This document shows positions 1-12,330 of a stretch of DNA of 64,000 nucleotides, piece after piece. Position 1 is the stretch's first letter, and each line of letters opens with the position of its first letter. Position numbers and translations under genes: made by a program. The notes beneath the pieces were generated by a model. That model saw only the letters and a program-made list of their open reading frames with translations. It did no database searches and had not been told where the DNA came from. This DNA comes from Leucaena leucocephala (Eukaryota > Streptophyta > Magnoliopsida > Fabales > Fabaceae): the NCBI GenBank assembly GCA_037074615.1, contig CM073534.1, positions 5,824,861 to 5,888,860 on the forward strand, read 5' to 3'.

Positions 1-1294
1 CAAGTATTCCATTTTACTCTTGAAGGAAAGGCAAAGGAGTGGTTTTATATGCTGCAACATCAGATACCTCAAGCATTAGACTCCTGGAAAAACTTGGGAC
101 TGCTTTCTTAGAGAGATATTTCCCTATTTCCAAGACTACTACATTGAGAAAGGAGATTTTTGCTGCAAAACAATATGATCAAGAGTCTTTTTATGAGTTT
201 TAGGGAAGATTTCAAGAGCTGCTAGCTAGATGTCCATACCTTCATATTCCAAGTGAGCATTTGGTGTAGTATTTTCATTCAGGATTGTGCTATGCATGTA
301 GAAAGAATTTGGATACAACTTCTAGGGTTCCATTGATGATTTAACTCCAGATGAAGCATGGAACTTGATTGAGAAGATAGCAAGCAATTACAAGTAGTAT
401 GGGGGCTATGATGCTAAACAAGTCCATGAGGTTTCTACAAGGTCTTCTCAAGATCATAATATCTTATCTTCTCAAATTGCTGCTATGAATGCTCGAATCA
501 ACAATCTAGCTGCTCAACTGAGCAATCCATATGTTCAAAGCCCATACTCTTAAGCTCTAGTTACTCCAGTTGTCAGCTTTATTATTCTCCTATGCACACC
601 ACTATCAATTGTCCTACACACTATGTAGATGTATTAGCCATCTATTAAGGTAAACTAAACCAGTATCCATAAAGGAATCCATACTCTAACACATATAATG
701 GAGGATAGAGAGATCATCCCAATTTTAGATAGAGTGATGGATGCGTAGACAAGAATTTTAGGCAGAATAGATTCAATAATCATTGACAAGTGGCTGTATC
801 TTTTAGAGCAATAGAATTACCTACTGCTATAAAGAAGGATGGTATATCTGAGATAATGAAGAGCATTAATATGATGAATGCAAATATAAACTCTATAAAC
901 ACAAATTTTAGCTTTACTTCAAAGACCTAATATCTACTATAGAGAACAACTTAGCAATGACATATTCTAAGTTTGCTGCCTTGGAGAGTAAAATATAACA
1001 CTGGGAAACAAAAGCTACAATCATGAATGAATATGTATCACAACTAGCCAATTCACTAAGTGGTGTGCAAGCAAGGATTAGTGGAAATTTACCTTCAAAC
1101 ACAGTTGCTAACCCCAAATATGTGAATGCTATAAGTTTGACAAGTGGAAAAATAGTGGGCAAAGCATATACAAAAGACGATAAGAAGGATAATGAAGCAA
1201 ATGAGCAGTAGAACAGTTCTGAAACTAAAGAGTTGATTAAAGAAAACCTTCATTCATTCTAGAATTAGAAAGGAGCAAAGAGAAGGGGATGCTG
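1..1294 (+). pseudogene. gag: Athila-like gag (partial, broken)
   Basis: Gag forms the retrotransposon capsid. In the first frame the segment from base 1 reads QVFHFTLEGKAKEWFYML, the conserved retrotransposon gag motif (F-x-x-L-x-x-x-A-x-x-W). Further on there is a stretch like FYEFxGRFQELLARCPYL and, at 1023-1208, the gag-protease linker with LPSNT and a serine-glycine-lysine motif. Stops and frame changes occur throughout, for example in the FYEF stretch near 200 and at 1209. The gene is cut at 1294 by a nested LTR and its distal part resumes at 7310. The start codon is outside the window. Identity as gag is secure; assignment to Athila is by motif memory. Confidence 0.75.
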
Positions 1295-2448
1295 TGTCAC
1301 ATCCTAATTTTCTTATGTCTTAGGGACCAAATGGTAGCATCTAGACCCACTTTTAAGGTCATTGAAGTCAAATTACATAATCTAGAATTTTACTCTATCG
1401 AATACTGTTCACTTTGTAGATTCAACACAGGTGACCTGACTACAAAAAATCATAACTAAATATAGAAAAATTGAAATAAAGTGGTTCAAGTTGCTACATG
1501 AAGTTAACTTAATAATATTTTAGGGAAAAATAACTCATTGACCATGCCTTGCACAAGTCAACACCAGTCAATGCTTGAAGTTTACTGTTCATCCAACGTC
1601 CTTCCCGTGATTCTAGCATTTTGGTCCAAACTTTGAGAAATTATATCTCCATGTGTAGACATCCAAATAAGGTGTTCTATATATCAAATCGAATCTTGGT
1701 ATATGTACTATTTACTGGTAAAATATCATGCTCAAAGTTTACTATCTTACCACAAGTTACTGTTCACAGTGGCAAATTCTAGCAACCAACTTTTACATAC
1801 TTATGCATGGCATACAACAATCATATATCAATCATGCTAAATAATCCTTAACTTCTCTTCATGCATCTTCATATTCTCTATCTTAAGAACACCTACTATG
1901 ATTGGATTGACATGGAAGGGGTGAGATTTCTAGGGAAATCTCAGTCTAAACAGTACAATAAACAATGTATGCAAGTATATGCTTAGTGTTAAATATACTT
2001 GTTTTACTATGATCATGCTTGCATAATGACATATGCATGCTTCTATAATTCTTACTTATAATATGGACATATCATAAAAAGAAATAGAGCATTCTCAATC
2101 ATACATGCTTCACATAATCAAGACAAGCCAATAGCATATTAACAATACTCAAGCAATAAGCATACAAGTTTAGGTATAAGTTCACTACCTGTCGGGTAGC
2201 TTTTCCTTAATCCTTAGCCTTTGCTCTGAGATTTCTTCTTTACATAGGTCAGAGCCTATACATAGCATAATAATATCGTTATTATTATAGCTCTACTTAT
2301 CTCAAAGTTATCTTGAGATAATATCCTTAATCTAATAATCCCTTAACTTTCTTTCTATCAATGGCTAACCTTATCAAGAGAGAGATATTTCTATATTCTA
2401 ACTATTAAACTCAAAAGAACAATCCTTTAATTTATTAGAGTAGGGACT

Positions 2449-5400
2449 TGTTATATCCTAATATTTCCCTATCTGTATAATACTGATAGAATAAAGAGGT
2501 TTGGAAAGGATTATGACGATGATTAGAAGAAATAAGAGAGGTTAAATGAGTCTTGAAGGAAGAAAGGGACCTAAATGAAAATTAGAAAAGTTTAAAGGCC
2601 AAAATTTAAAGCATATACAAAAGTTGGGCCAGAAGTGGTAATTTTCAAAAGTTTAGGGACCTAAATGTAAATAAGCAAAAAGTCAGGGACCTAAATGTAA
2701 TTATGAGAAAGTTGAATCGAAAAAGGCTTAAAAATGCCCAGAATCATATTAGACTCAAATTTTACCAGTAGATAGACAAAGTGATTTCGGTCAGTTTAAG
2801 GAGTCATATAATTTCAATTTAAGGTCCCAATTAATTGATATAAATTCCTGAAGTCAGAAGGAATTATTGCAGTATTTTTTGGATCTCAGAATAAGATGAA
2901 ATTTTACCATAAATTCTTATATTTAATATATGAATTTATAAAACTAACAGAGTCAAAAAAGGAATCCTATAGAATTCTTATGGGATTTTACGATAAAATA
3001 GAATATCTAATAAATAGGATCGGGAGAGGTGTCTTAAGATTTGTGCCACAAAGGGCATAAAGGCAATGAGCCCAAACCAAGGCCCAAATGGCACCATAGT
3101 AGGCCTAATGGGATGACTAGACAGTTAAGTGGGCTAGGGTCCAGAGTAGTCCAAAAAAAGTACAAAATTATGAAAATGCCCCTAGATGCCTAGATTATAC
3201 CAGAGATGGATTGAGGGCATTTTGGTCATCTAAGATAGGCTAAAAATGTGGGATATAGCCTAAGTACAGGAGAGGTGTCTTGGGATTTATGCCATAAAGG
3301 AAATAATGGCAATGAGCCCAAAACAAGACCCAAATGGCACCATAGTAGGCCCAATGTGATGAATGGACAGTTAAGTGGGCCAGGGTCTAGAGTAGTCCAG
3401 GAAAAGCGTAAAATTATAAAAATGCTCCTAGATGCCCATATTGCACCAGAGATGGATGGATGGCATTTTGGTCATCTGGAATAGGCTAAAAACGTGGGAT
3501 ATAGCCTAAGTATGATTATTTAGAGCCAATATAGGCACTGAGGTAGTACAAAGAAGGGTGAAAAGACGATTTTACCCTTAGGGTAAATATAGTGCAAGAA
3601 AGGACACCAAGGGTATTTTGGTCATTTCCCAAGGGATCTGTAATTAAGTATTGGCCCAGTACAAGTATGTCAATGGTATGAGAAGCCTAGACATTGATTT
3701 CTAGGATAGAATACATATCCTGGTATATTATAAAAATTAGGAACAGAAAAAAGTCCGGTTTTTGGTGAAACTGCTTTGATCGATACCGGATTGGACTAGA
3801 TTTTTTCAGAAGCTTCCTTACATGAGAATCTTGCCACATAACCCCATGAGGTGTCCCTTGAGCTGTCCTTTATGATGTCATAATTATTCTTTTTGGAAAA
3901 AGTTAAATTCATGATTAAATGTGAGCCTTTGGATCAAATAGTTCATAAACTAATATTAGCCACCGATTTTCCATGAATTTTTCTATAAATACCCCCTCAA
4001 ATCTGGTCCAAACCATGAGCTTTTGATACCTTGGGGAAACTCTTTCAAATTGGAAACTCAAGCCAAGACAAAGAAGATTCAAGGTTCTAAAGTTCAAGCA
4101 AGCTAGAGATTAAAGGTAAGCAATCTATCCTAACTTATTTTCCTTTGATTTGGGAGCTTGAACTTAGGGTTTTCATGGAGAAAATTGAGTTCTCTCTAAG
4201 GTTTTGTGTTCTCCAAAAATGTTAAGATGAAAGAGAAAAGAAGAAATTAAAGTTAGAGACATATGATTAAAGCTTAAACAAGTTAGTTAAATGGTTGGTT
4301 GTTGAATCAAGTTGATATTCTTGACTTTGCCATGATTGAACCTATTCGGTTGGCACTTTTCATGAGGGAAGGAAATGGAATTTCAATGATTTAATGCTTC
4401 AATTGAATTTATATGATGATTTTGTGTAGGATTGGAAAGGTTTTGAACCTTGGAAGCATTGAAATTCTAAGATTGTAGTTTTTGAAATTATTGACGATAC
4501 TGTTCACTCGCATGAACAGTTATTGGAATTTCATGATTTTGATGCTTCCAATGGTTTTAAAATGAAAAGTTGTGTGGGGTAAAGTTGAGAAACAAGTATG
4601 AGAAGCATTAGAATCAAAATGAGAATTTTTGAAAGAATTGTATACATATGTTCAGTTTTGTATGGCAAACCATGAAGGAGCTGGAATTTCATTATTCTAA
4701 GCTCATAAATGGATTCAAAAGATGAAATTGTGTATTGTAAAGTCAAGATATCAATTGATTCAAAGGCCAAATCCATTAGTTGAGATTAAGGAAAGTTAGT
4801 GAGGTTAATGATCAAGAGAAAGTTATATTAGTTAAAGTAAGTTTAATACTCAAGGAAGTTAGATGGTAATAGACAAATGGTTATGTGATGTTAGGAATTG
4901 ATTGGTATGCTCCAAAAGAGGCAGCCATATGTCCAAGAGATGTGAGAAGAAAGAAGCAAGATGAAGTGAAAGAAAGTCAAGTATATGAGATAGTAAACTT
5001 ATCCTAAACTTGTATGCATTGAATGTTATGCTTGATGGTGCTATGGATTTGTTGAATTGTGTTGCATATGTGCTTATGTATGAAGCTCTATTCTATGATT
5101 AATTTGGCCAATTGTATTTCATATGTTACATGGAAGCATGCACATTACACAATGTTAACATTTTCACAAGCAAGCACAAGTATCTACATTAATGTATGCA
5201 TTGTTTAGTAATGTTTGCTACTGTGATTTCCCCAGAAATCTCATTCCTTTTCATGTAAACCCACTCCCACAGGTTTGTGAATAATGAAAGAGGATGATGA
5301 AGCATGAAGAAAAGCTAGGGGTTGGATGGTATATATGTTATATAAATGTGTAATGTTGCTGTATGACCAATGTAAGTAGTGATGGTCATGATAAAAGGAA

Positions 5401-5844
5401 AAATAGTAAATGATGGAATAAATGTATGACATTTTACAAACATTGAGATGACATGCCAAGCTTCATGATGACACCAAGAACGCCTTATTTTAATGTCTTT
5501 ACAAAGAGAACTAAGACCAGAATCTGTGTCCAGAATTTTTGACCAAATGGACAGTAATCTTTGGCAAATAAACTGTATTAATTAACGAGTCATTTGGTCT
5601 AGAAATTATTTTTTCCTTAAATTTAAAGATGTTATCTTTAAGTATCTTTTTAAACCACTTCATTTCAATTTTTCTTGAATTAATTATGATTTTTTGAAGT
5701 TTGTTGCGTAATTTGAATACCATATGAACAGCAACCCAAGAAAGAGTAAAATTCTAGATTTTGCTAAGGGACTTCCAAGGTCTTGTAAATGGTTCCAAAT
5801 GCTACTGAATGATCCCTAAGATGTATAAAAGTAAGAATGTTATA
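2449..5844 (+). mobile_element. Solo LTR of the same family, opposite orientation, nested
   Basis: It starts TGTTATATCCTAATATTTCC and ends in a decayed AAAGTAAGAATGTTATA, which aligns with the family end AAAGTAAGGATGTGACA. Flanking 5-mers are GGACT (2444-2448) and GTACT (5845-5849), differing at one base. Length is 3396 bp, longer than the 3.1-3.2 kb of other complete copies because it carries a 246-bp tandem duplication (3024-3515). The near-5' part has three copies of AGGGACCTAAATG-like sequence (2566, 2655, 2685). It is inserted inside the minus-strand solo LTR 1295-7309, so it is younger than that LTR. Confidence 0.8.
3024..3515 (+). repeat. 246-bp tandem duplication inside the LTR
   Basis: Two consecutive units begin with GAGAGGTGTCTT at 3024 and 3270. 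Each contains blocks reading AATGAGCCCAAA, CAAATGGCACCATAGTAGG, ACAGTTAAGTGGG and GGGATATAGCCTAAGTA. The offset is 246 bp throughout. The units differ by scattered substitutions, so the duplication is not recent. Other copies of the LTR family (for example 26516-29725) carry one copy of the equivalent region. Confidence 0.9.
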
Positions 5845-7309
5845 GTACTAGGATAAATTACTTACTTTATTCCAAAGCTTGTTGAGGCCCTAAGCTCCTA
5901 GGATTCTTCCTAACTCCGTCAGACCTCTTCCTTTTTCCTTCCTTTCTTTCTCTCTCTTTCTCTTCCTTTCTAAGTGAAATGAAATGGAATGGATGGTATA
6001 AATCAAATCATGATGAATGGCTCAGATGCTTGCTTCCTTAATAAGCTTCACCTCCATCATCATGATGACATCATTAGGGACACCTTGCATGCTAGGTGGC
6101 ACTATGGTGGGGCCCTTAGGACACCTCAGCTGCTAACTCAATGCTTCTAGAGAATTCTAGAATTGTATCTCATAATGAACAGCTGAAATCGTGCCACGTG
6201 TCCTTAGCTTTTTCTTCTTCCCTTATATTAGTGCTATGTGGTGTCTTGGTGGGTCCCATGAGGACATCTTTCATACCACTTTGACCCACACAACTCTTGG
6301 GCTATGTTTTTGTACTTCTTGGAATGTCATCTTGGATCTTCAATCAAGTTCAAGTACTCAGATGGCTCAATTCCCAAGAAACTTCCCTTGACAAATTACC
6401 AAAATGCCCTTAGTTCCTCTTTATTTACTTTAATAATTATAGGGCATTATTTTCTTTGCACATTTCAACAGAATATTTCCTGACCCTGCTCTCTTTGACC
6501 TTTTGACCTAGATAAAATGACTAAAATTCCCTTGGCTCATTTTTGAATATTTCTAGACACTAGAACTGATGAACCGATATCATGGGCCTGGGCCTCTGAT
6601 GACATCATATGGGCTCATTCAGTTCCAGCTTGCTTACTGCTTATGTTTCATAATCGGATATCGGGTGTCCACAAACTCCTTCAAAATTCACAAAGACGTG
6701 AATAAATTTTCCTACAGAACTCCTTTCAAGGTTTCATCATTTCCCTAACTTCTGGCTTCACAGGACACATCTTCCTATAACTTTTCATTTATATCTATGG
6801 TCTAGAAGGTCTAATAAAAAATTCATATAACTTTCATACTATGAGATAAATATCAACTATCCAGAACTCTAATAAAATTTCTATATAAGCTAGATTAACC
6901 AGCATAACTTTCTCTATCTACTGATAAAATTTAGGACTAAATGCTTCTGGGTAATTTTGAGCCTTTTCTAACTCAACTTCTATAATTACAATTTTGCCCT
7001 TGGAAACTTTTGGAAATTATACTTTTGTCCCTCAACTTTTCATAATTACAGTTAATGGCCCACAGCTTGTATTTACTTTCAATTTTGGCTTTGGGACTTT
7101 TGTATTTTTATTTTAGTCCCTTTCCAAAATGACTATTATACCCATAGGGACTTTCACTATTTACGTATAAGTCTATACTTTCACTCATTTACAATTTAGT
7201 CCCTAAAAATCCTCTGTATGTTTTTAGGACTTCTACTTAAAGGGGTCTAGTAGCTTATCTATTTTAGGCTACATACTGGGCTTATAGGCCTAAAAATTGG
7301 GATATGACA

Positions 7310-8374
7310 TGTTGCAACAGAAAAATTAGCAATTGGATTAAAGGATGCTGAACAATAATCTGTTATGCATGAAGCAGTTGCTAGTTCTAGCTGTGCAAGT
7401 CATAAATCTAACATAAACTATAATAAGAAAGAGCATGAAGATGCAGAACAAAAAGATAAAGAGGTAAGCATGAAACATCTACCTTTTTCTAATGCATACA
7501 TGTGTCCAAAGAAGATTTTAAAAGATAAATAGGAACAAGATATTCTGAATCTATTAGGGAAATTGGAAGTTAATATGCCACTAGTGGATCTAATTAGAAG
7601 TATACATAAGTATGTAAAATTCATGAAAGAACTCTGCACTAATAAAAGAATTTGCAAGCCAAATGAAAGGGTTCAAGTAGGATATAGTGTGTCAGCTTTA
7701 CCTAAGCCATAACTCCCTATTAAATGTAATGATCTAGGTTCCTTTGCAATCCCAATCACCATTAGTAAGTTTCAATGTGCTAATGCTTTGTTAGATATTT
7801 TTGTAGCCATTAATGTAATACCAACCTTCATTTATACAACATTTGGCATAGACATAGGCTCACTTAATTAAACCTTTATGACAGTTCAACTTGTTGATTA
7901 TACTACTAAGAAACCTAAGGGATTATTAGAAGATATATTAGTGAAGGTTAAAGACTTAATTATACCTACAAATTTATGTCTTGGATATGTCACATGAGTC
8001 AACCTCAGTAGGTCCTATTATTTTGGGGAGGCCATTCTTATAATAGCTAACACTATCATAAGCATGAAAAATGGGAGCATCATAATGGAAGTGGGTGATG
8101 ATGTCATAACTTTTAATGTCTATGAAGTAATGAGACATACATTTGAAGATTACTCACTATTAGGCTTAAGTGCACTTGATGTATACAAGGAACAAACTAA
8201 AGAGGAACATGAATTATTGCTCCAAAATTTTGATAAGGCAGAAAGTGATATGCTTGAATCTAAAATTTCTTTTTCTATTACTATCCTTTTGAATGAAGGC
8301 TTTACAAAGAGCCAACATGAAAAATGTGTAGGTAAAGACATAGTTGTTGAGAATTTCATTGTAAGGACATAAAT
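7310..8374 (+). pseudogene. Athila-like gag tail and protease region (broken)
   Basis: This resumes the Athila-like reading after the nested LTR. The segment from about 7680 encodes wording like SALPKP-LPIKCNDLGSFAIPIT, then ALLDIFVAINVIP where functional relatives have an A-L-x-D-L-G-A-S-I-N-x-M-P protease core; the catalytic DLGAS motif has become DIFVA here. GLLEDILVKV follows near 7920. From 8064 an open stretch of 102 codons carries NGSIIMEVGDDVITFNVYEVMRH, the conserved segment after the protease. In-frame stops occur, for example near 7710 and 7870. The product would be an aspartic protease that processes gag-pol, but it cannot be functional. Confidence 0.7.
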
Positions 8375-8656
8375 GGATAATGCAGCAGTTATATCATCAA
8401 GACTATTTCCACTATCTTTTGGATATGCCTATATTATGCTAGCTGTGGGTTAACTCTTAAGATGGGAAGAGGTTATACCAATAAGAGAAGATTAAGTAGA
8501 TGGCATAGTATTTTAGGTCAATGGCCACTTATTGAAGCTGTACAAAGAGAATTTCAAACCACCATGATGTTCAGGTTGTCTCCTTCCTTGTTTTCCCACT
8601 TACATAAGTATGTTTTACACAATTTTACTTATATACTTGAGTTTTTATTTGTTGAT
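8375..8656 (+). pseudogene. Residual pol: integrase C-terminal tail
   Basis: After 8374 the text jumps to a segment resembling the extreme C-terminus of Athila-type integrase: near 8497-8560 it reads like DGIVFxVNGHLLKLYKENF, matching the family pattern F-K-V-N-G-Q-R-L-K-x-Y-x-x-x-F. Reverse transcriptase, RNase H and the integrase catalytic core, which should take about 2.5 kb, are absent. A large internal deletion therefore separates the protease from the pol end. Stops are present. Assignment rests on this one motif and on its position just upstream of the GTGGGGGAG-rich 3' region. Confidence 0.5.
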
Positions 8657-10410
8657 TAAGTGTGGGGGAGGAGACCAAGTTAGTAGGGGTACATAGAAAT
8701 TAATAAATTCATCTTGGATTCTGGTTCAGTTTTGTCCTAATTAGTTCAGCTTTTGCATGTGTTTGATTACTTCTTTAGATTGAGCACAATATAGAAATTA
8801 AGTGTGGGGGAGTAGTGTGTAAAATGGGTAAATAAAATCAAATAATTGATGTGTTATTGTATTCTGGTCGTGACCTTTATGTAGTTCTTGTCGCGACAAA
8901 TATGTGCGAGTATGTCAAGTTTCTTCTCTATGAAAATTAGTCACGACCAATGCTTCTTTTTGTCACGACCAGGAGTTGATGTTTTCTAATATTACCTGTT
9001 TGTGATGTTTAGTCATTAATTGTTCTTTATCTTTGTCATGATTGTAACTCTCAATGAATTTTGGTTGTGACTAGATTAAAGCTTAGGTTACAACCAATTA
9101 CTTTCTATGATCATGAGTCACAACCAGTGTTTATTTCTATTGTGACCGATATTCCATGTTTTTTGAAAACTTTTCTCTAAATTAAGTAGTCATGACCCAC
9201 TGTCCTTTTTGAAAATTATTTCTTATTCTGATAGTTTCTTGGTCTATTGGAATTACATGTCATGGAATCAAATTGAATTTTGAACATATACTTTTGAACA
9301 TTGGCAAGCTTGATGAAGTGTGAGTTGCTTGTTTTAGTGATTGACTACTGAAAATTGTGCAGTATAAATGATCGATCTCATGTATTTAGTTTAATACTTA
9401 TGCAATCTTGTCATGGTTTGTTGACTAGGGTGAGTAAGCCATATAAAAGAATTTTGAGTCTCCAACATATACTCATTTATATTGTGTAATACCATCTAGT
9501 TTGGTAACTTTGCATAACTTGTCTCAATCCTTGATTCAAAACCACATTAACTTCTTGGAATTGTCAAAGTGATAAGGGCATTTCTTTCAAAACCCTTTTG
9601 ACCAAACAGTAGCCACATAAAAATTAAATCGCTTGCACCCCTTTGAGACATTCAATTTCTTTTAAAATTCCATCCTTGATTAATAAATGTTGTATAAGAT
9701 ATTTGTTGCTGTAGTAAGTCTTTAATTGTGAAATAAATGATAAGTTGTATTACTTGGATATCTAAACTTCAATGTATTTGCTATCTAGTTCAATAGTTAA
9801 ATGGAAAGAAAAGAAGAAAGAAAGAGTACAAAGAAAAGAAAAAAAGAGAAAAAAAATAGACCAGTTGACAAGTTGTTATATTCAACTTGAATGAAGGGAA
9901 ATTAGCTTATGATTGATATTTTGTGTAGTTACACAATTCAAATTGGGATTAAATGTTGAAATGGTTTGAAGAAGTAAGATCATGTGCAATATTTCATTAA
10001 TCATTGACATATATTTCCCTTTCATCACTTAGCCTTTCCAATAATACAACCTAATAAAAAACCCTTTGATTCATAACCCTTGTGGCATGCAGTGGTGGAG
10101 ATGTAGGATGGTTACAAGCCTATGGAAAGCCTAAGCTAGATAGTTGAGTGAAATTATCTTAATAAGAGAATGAGTGAAATGCTACACCTTCTGAGGATAT
10201 CTCACCTAGTTGCTCACTATGATTTAATTGCATGAGTTAGATTCTTTGATTGATATGAGATTAGTTTGGACTATTGCCAATTGAAGGGAAATGATTGATA
10301 ATTGCAAGTACTTATGCTAAATCTGTTGCCAAATTTGTTGAACATGTGTGTTTGAATTTTAGTTTGATATATAATTTTGTTGCTAGTGCCAAAGCTAGGT
10401 GTGGGGGAGT
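8657..10410 (+). other. Athila-like 3' non-coding region with polypurine tracts
   Basis: This 1.75-kb region has no usable reading frame. TAAGTGTGGGGGAG occurs at 8657-8670 and 8799-8812, and GGTGTGGGGGAGT at 10398-10410 lies directly against the LTR, so the last is the likely polypurine tract that primes plus-strand DNA synthesis. Between 8866 and 9199 there is a cluster of about ten GGTCGTGACC-like palindromic motifs (separate entry). A purine-rich A/G run occupies about 9800-9860. Athila elements often have an env-like frame here; I see none. Confidence 0.65.
8866..9199. repeat. Cluster of degenerate GGTCGTGACC palindromes
   Basis: Motif copies are seen at 8866 (GGTCGTGACC), 8888 (TTGTCGCGACAA), 8939 (AGTCACGACCAA), 8961 (TGTCACGACCAGG), 9035, 9063 (GGTTGTGAC), 9086 (GGTTACAACC), 9115 (GAGTCACAACCAG), 9139 (TTGTGACC) and 9189 (GTCATGACCC). 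Many variants are explained by C-to-T or G-to-A changes at CpG, consistent with methylation decay. Spacing is irregular (about 20-60 bp). Confidence 0.7.
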
Positions 10411-11856
10411 TGATAAACACATATTTGTAATTATTTTAGTGTGTTTAAAGAGAGTTTTATTATTGATTTTTATCCATATTTATTAATATATTGGGCAATA
10501 AATAAAATAAAAATAGAACAAGTGGAAATTAATTTATATGATTTTAATGATTAATTTGATAAATAATGTATTAAATTTCTATTACAGGAATGTAGTAACA
10601 TATTAGATGGAAGTGAGTTGATAGCTAAACAAGAGAAGATTTCATGTGCTAAAAGGGGAAAGTTAATAGATTAAGCATGTGTTGTACTAAATAAGTGGGC
10701 TAACAGAATCATATGGATATGGTGTTGAACAGAAGCAAATGGGCTAACAGCTGGTAGAAAGCATGCATATGACACACCTTGCATCACACATTCATTCTAG
10801 CTATTATTCACTCCATTCAGCTCACATCACTCATTACACACTCCTCCTATATAAATCATCATAGACCTTATGCATCAGATCTTTCCATATCACATTTTCC
10901 TTAGATCTTCATCCCTTATTGTCATACTCCAAACATCATCATTCATTCACTCCATCACAGCTTCCACTCCACATGCAATCTATACTCTCTCTATCTCTAT
11001 TTTCTCTCTCTTATCTACAACTTTCCTCTGTTCTATGCAATAGAACCAGATGAAAGTTTAGTCTTCATCTTCATCTTATCCTTATACATTTACTATGATT
11101 TTTTCTGGTTTTACTGATCCCATTAAAGTCTTGATAGCAATAGAAGGCTAGAAGTTACTGTGCTCTCTTGAAGATAATGTCGAACCAAAATCCTTGAGAT
11201 GAACAGGGAGTTTATTGTGTCTTTAATCCAGATTTAATTGTGTCAATTTGATGTAGTTAATTATAGAATTATTGATTTAATTAGAGTTACTAGATTATTA
11301 ATGATTAAGGAACTGAGTTAGATTTCCTATTTTTGCATAATTGATGCTTTAATTGATTTTCATCCTTAAACCAAGTTGGATATGTCTGTAGTTAATTAAA
11401 ATAACTCTATAATAGAGTACAATTGTATATGTTTAATTCATCTTCTTTTATCTCTTGAGTTGAATGATTCTTATTTCTCTATTCAATGTCTGCGAGTTGT
11501 AGCTTTGATTAAGATTTTAACTTGTAAGTTGTTAGCTAACATATTCTAATTCAATTTATTGACTATAAATATTCTATTGATATTGAAGGTAAGGTAGTCT
11601 CTAAGGGAACACACTTGTCATAGATACATCTTATCATTACAAACACCTAAAATCATAAACAATAGCATAAGATTTATATTCAAAATTTAGTCAATAGCTC
11701 ATATCACAAATCATCTGATTAATTTGTTAATTTGTGGCTCATTAGATTAATTAGGAACTTTAGCATCCATTTAGGCTCCTTGTGAATTGACCTAGGTTAT
11801 ATTCACTTTACTATTTGTTAGCTTTGTGTGTTTGATAATTAAAATGACACTTATCA
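10411..11856 (+). repeat. 3' LTR of the Athila-like element
   Basis: It begins TGATAAACACATATTTGT directly after the polypurine tract and ends AAAATGACACTTATCA. The ends form the inverted repeat TGATAA/TTATCA. The length, 1446 bp, is in the range usual for Athila LTRs. The right boundary is set by the TTATCA end and by the start of an unrelated 94-bp tandem repeat at 11857. With no 5' LTR in the window, neither LTR age nor target-site duplication can be read. Confidence 0.75.
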
Positions 11857-12330
11857 ACTTATCATAAAGCCTTCGATAAATGAGAAGGAAATTTGCGAAG
11901 ATTTTTTTTTTGAATTGAATTTATCTATAAGCTATTCGTTAAGGCTACTTATCTATAATAAATTTGCATAGAAAATTTGTTTTTTAAAGTGAATTTATTG
12001 ATAAGCTATTCAACAAGGCTAATTATCAATAAAGCCTTCGATAAATAAGAAGGAAATTTGCATAGAAAAATTATTTTTTGAAGTGAATTTATCGATAAGC
12101 TATTCGATAAGGCTAGTTATCAATAAATCCTTCGATAAATGAGAAGGAAATTTACAAAGAAAATTTGTTTTTTGAAGTTAATTTATCAATAAGCTATTCG
12201 ATAAGGCTACTTATAGATAAAGCCTTCGATCAGTGAGAAGGAAATTTGCAAATAATATTTGTTTTTAAAGTGAATTTATCGATATGCTATTTAATAAGTC
12301 TATTTATCGAATAACACTTTGATAAATTGG
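11857..12330. repeat. 94-bp tandem repeat, about five units
   Basis: The block CCTTCGATAAATGAGAAGG recurs at 11870, 12035, 12129 and 12223. The last three are exactly 94 bp apart. The 165-bp first gap is two units less about 23 bp, because the unit near 11950 lacks this block. Each unit also has a TTATCGATAAGCTATTCGAT segment, itself rich in short inverted repeats. The array decays into scattered GATAAG motifs until about 12430. No coding capacity. It starts immediately after the Athila-like LTR. Confidence 0.85.

Larger units (their letters stand above)
1295..7309 (-). mobile_element. Solo LTR of the 3-kb family, split by a second LTR
   Basis: The block opens with TGTCACATCCTAATTTTC and closes with ATTGGGATATGACA, the terminal inverted repeats of the recurrent gypsy LTR family in this window. 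The flanking 5-mers are TGCTG (1290-1294) and TGTTG (7310-7314), one transition apart, as expected for an old target-site duplication. Orientation is minus, judged by blocks such as the GAAATCTCAG segment near 1935 and the GTCCCTCAACTTTT segment near 7030, which match other minus copies. The LTR proper is 1295-2448 plus 5845-7309, about 2.6 kb; the rest is a nested + strand LTR. There is no internal coding region, so it is a solo LTR. It interrupts Athila-like gag-protease. Confidence 0.8.
1..11856 (+). mobile_element. Athila-like Ty3/gypsy retrotransposon, decayed, 5' end outside window
   Basis: Gag, protease, an integrase C-terminal remnant, a long non-coding 3' region and one LTR follow each other on the + strand in Ty3/gypsy order. 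The gag tail reads LPSNT...NPK...ALTLRSGK-like (seen as LPSNTVANPKYVNAISLTSG) and the protease region ends in a segment like VGDDVITFNVYEVMRH; both are hallmarks I know from plant Athila elements. The reading frame is broken by many stops. Reverse transcriptase, RNase H and the integrase core are missing between about 8370 and 8460. A 6-kb nested LTR block occupies 1295-7309. The 5' LTR would lie before base 1. Athila is favoured over Tat/Ogre by the gag and protease wording, but only a domain tree would settle it. Confidence 0.8.

Noticed and set aside
3248..3484. 78-codon open stretch as a gene
   Set aside because: It is the second unit of a tandem duplication within a solo LTR.
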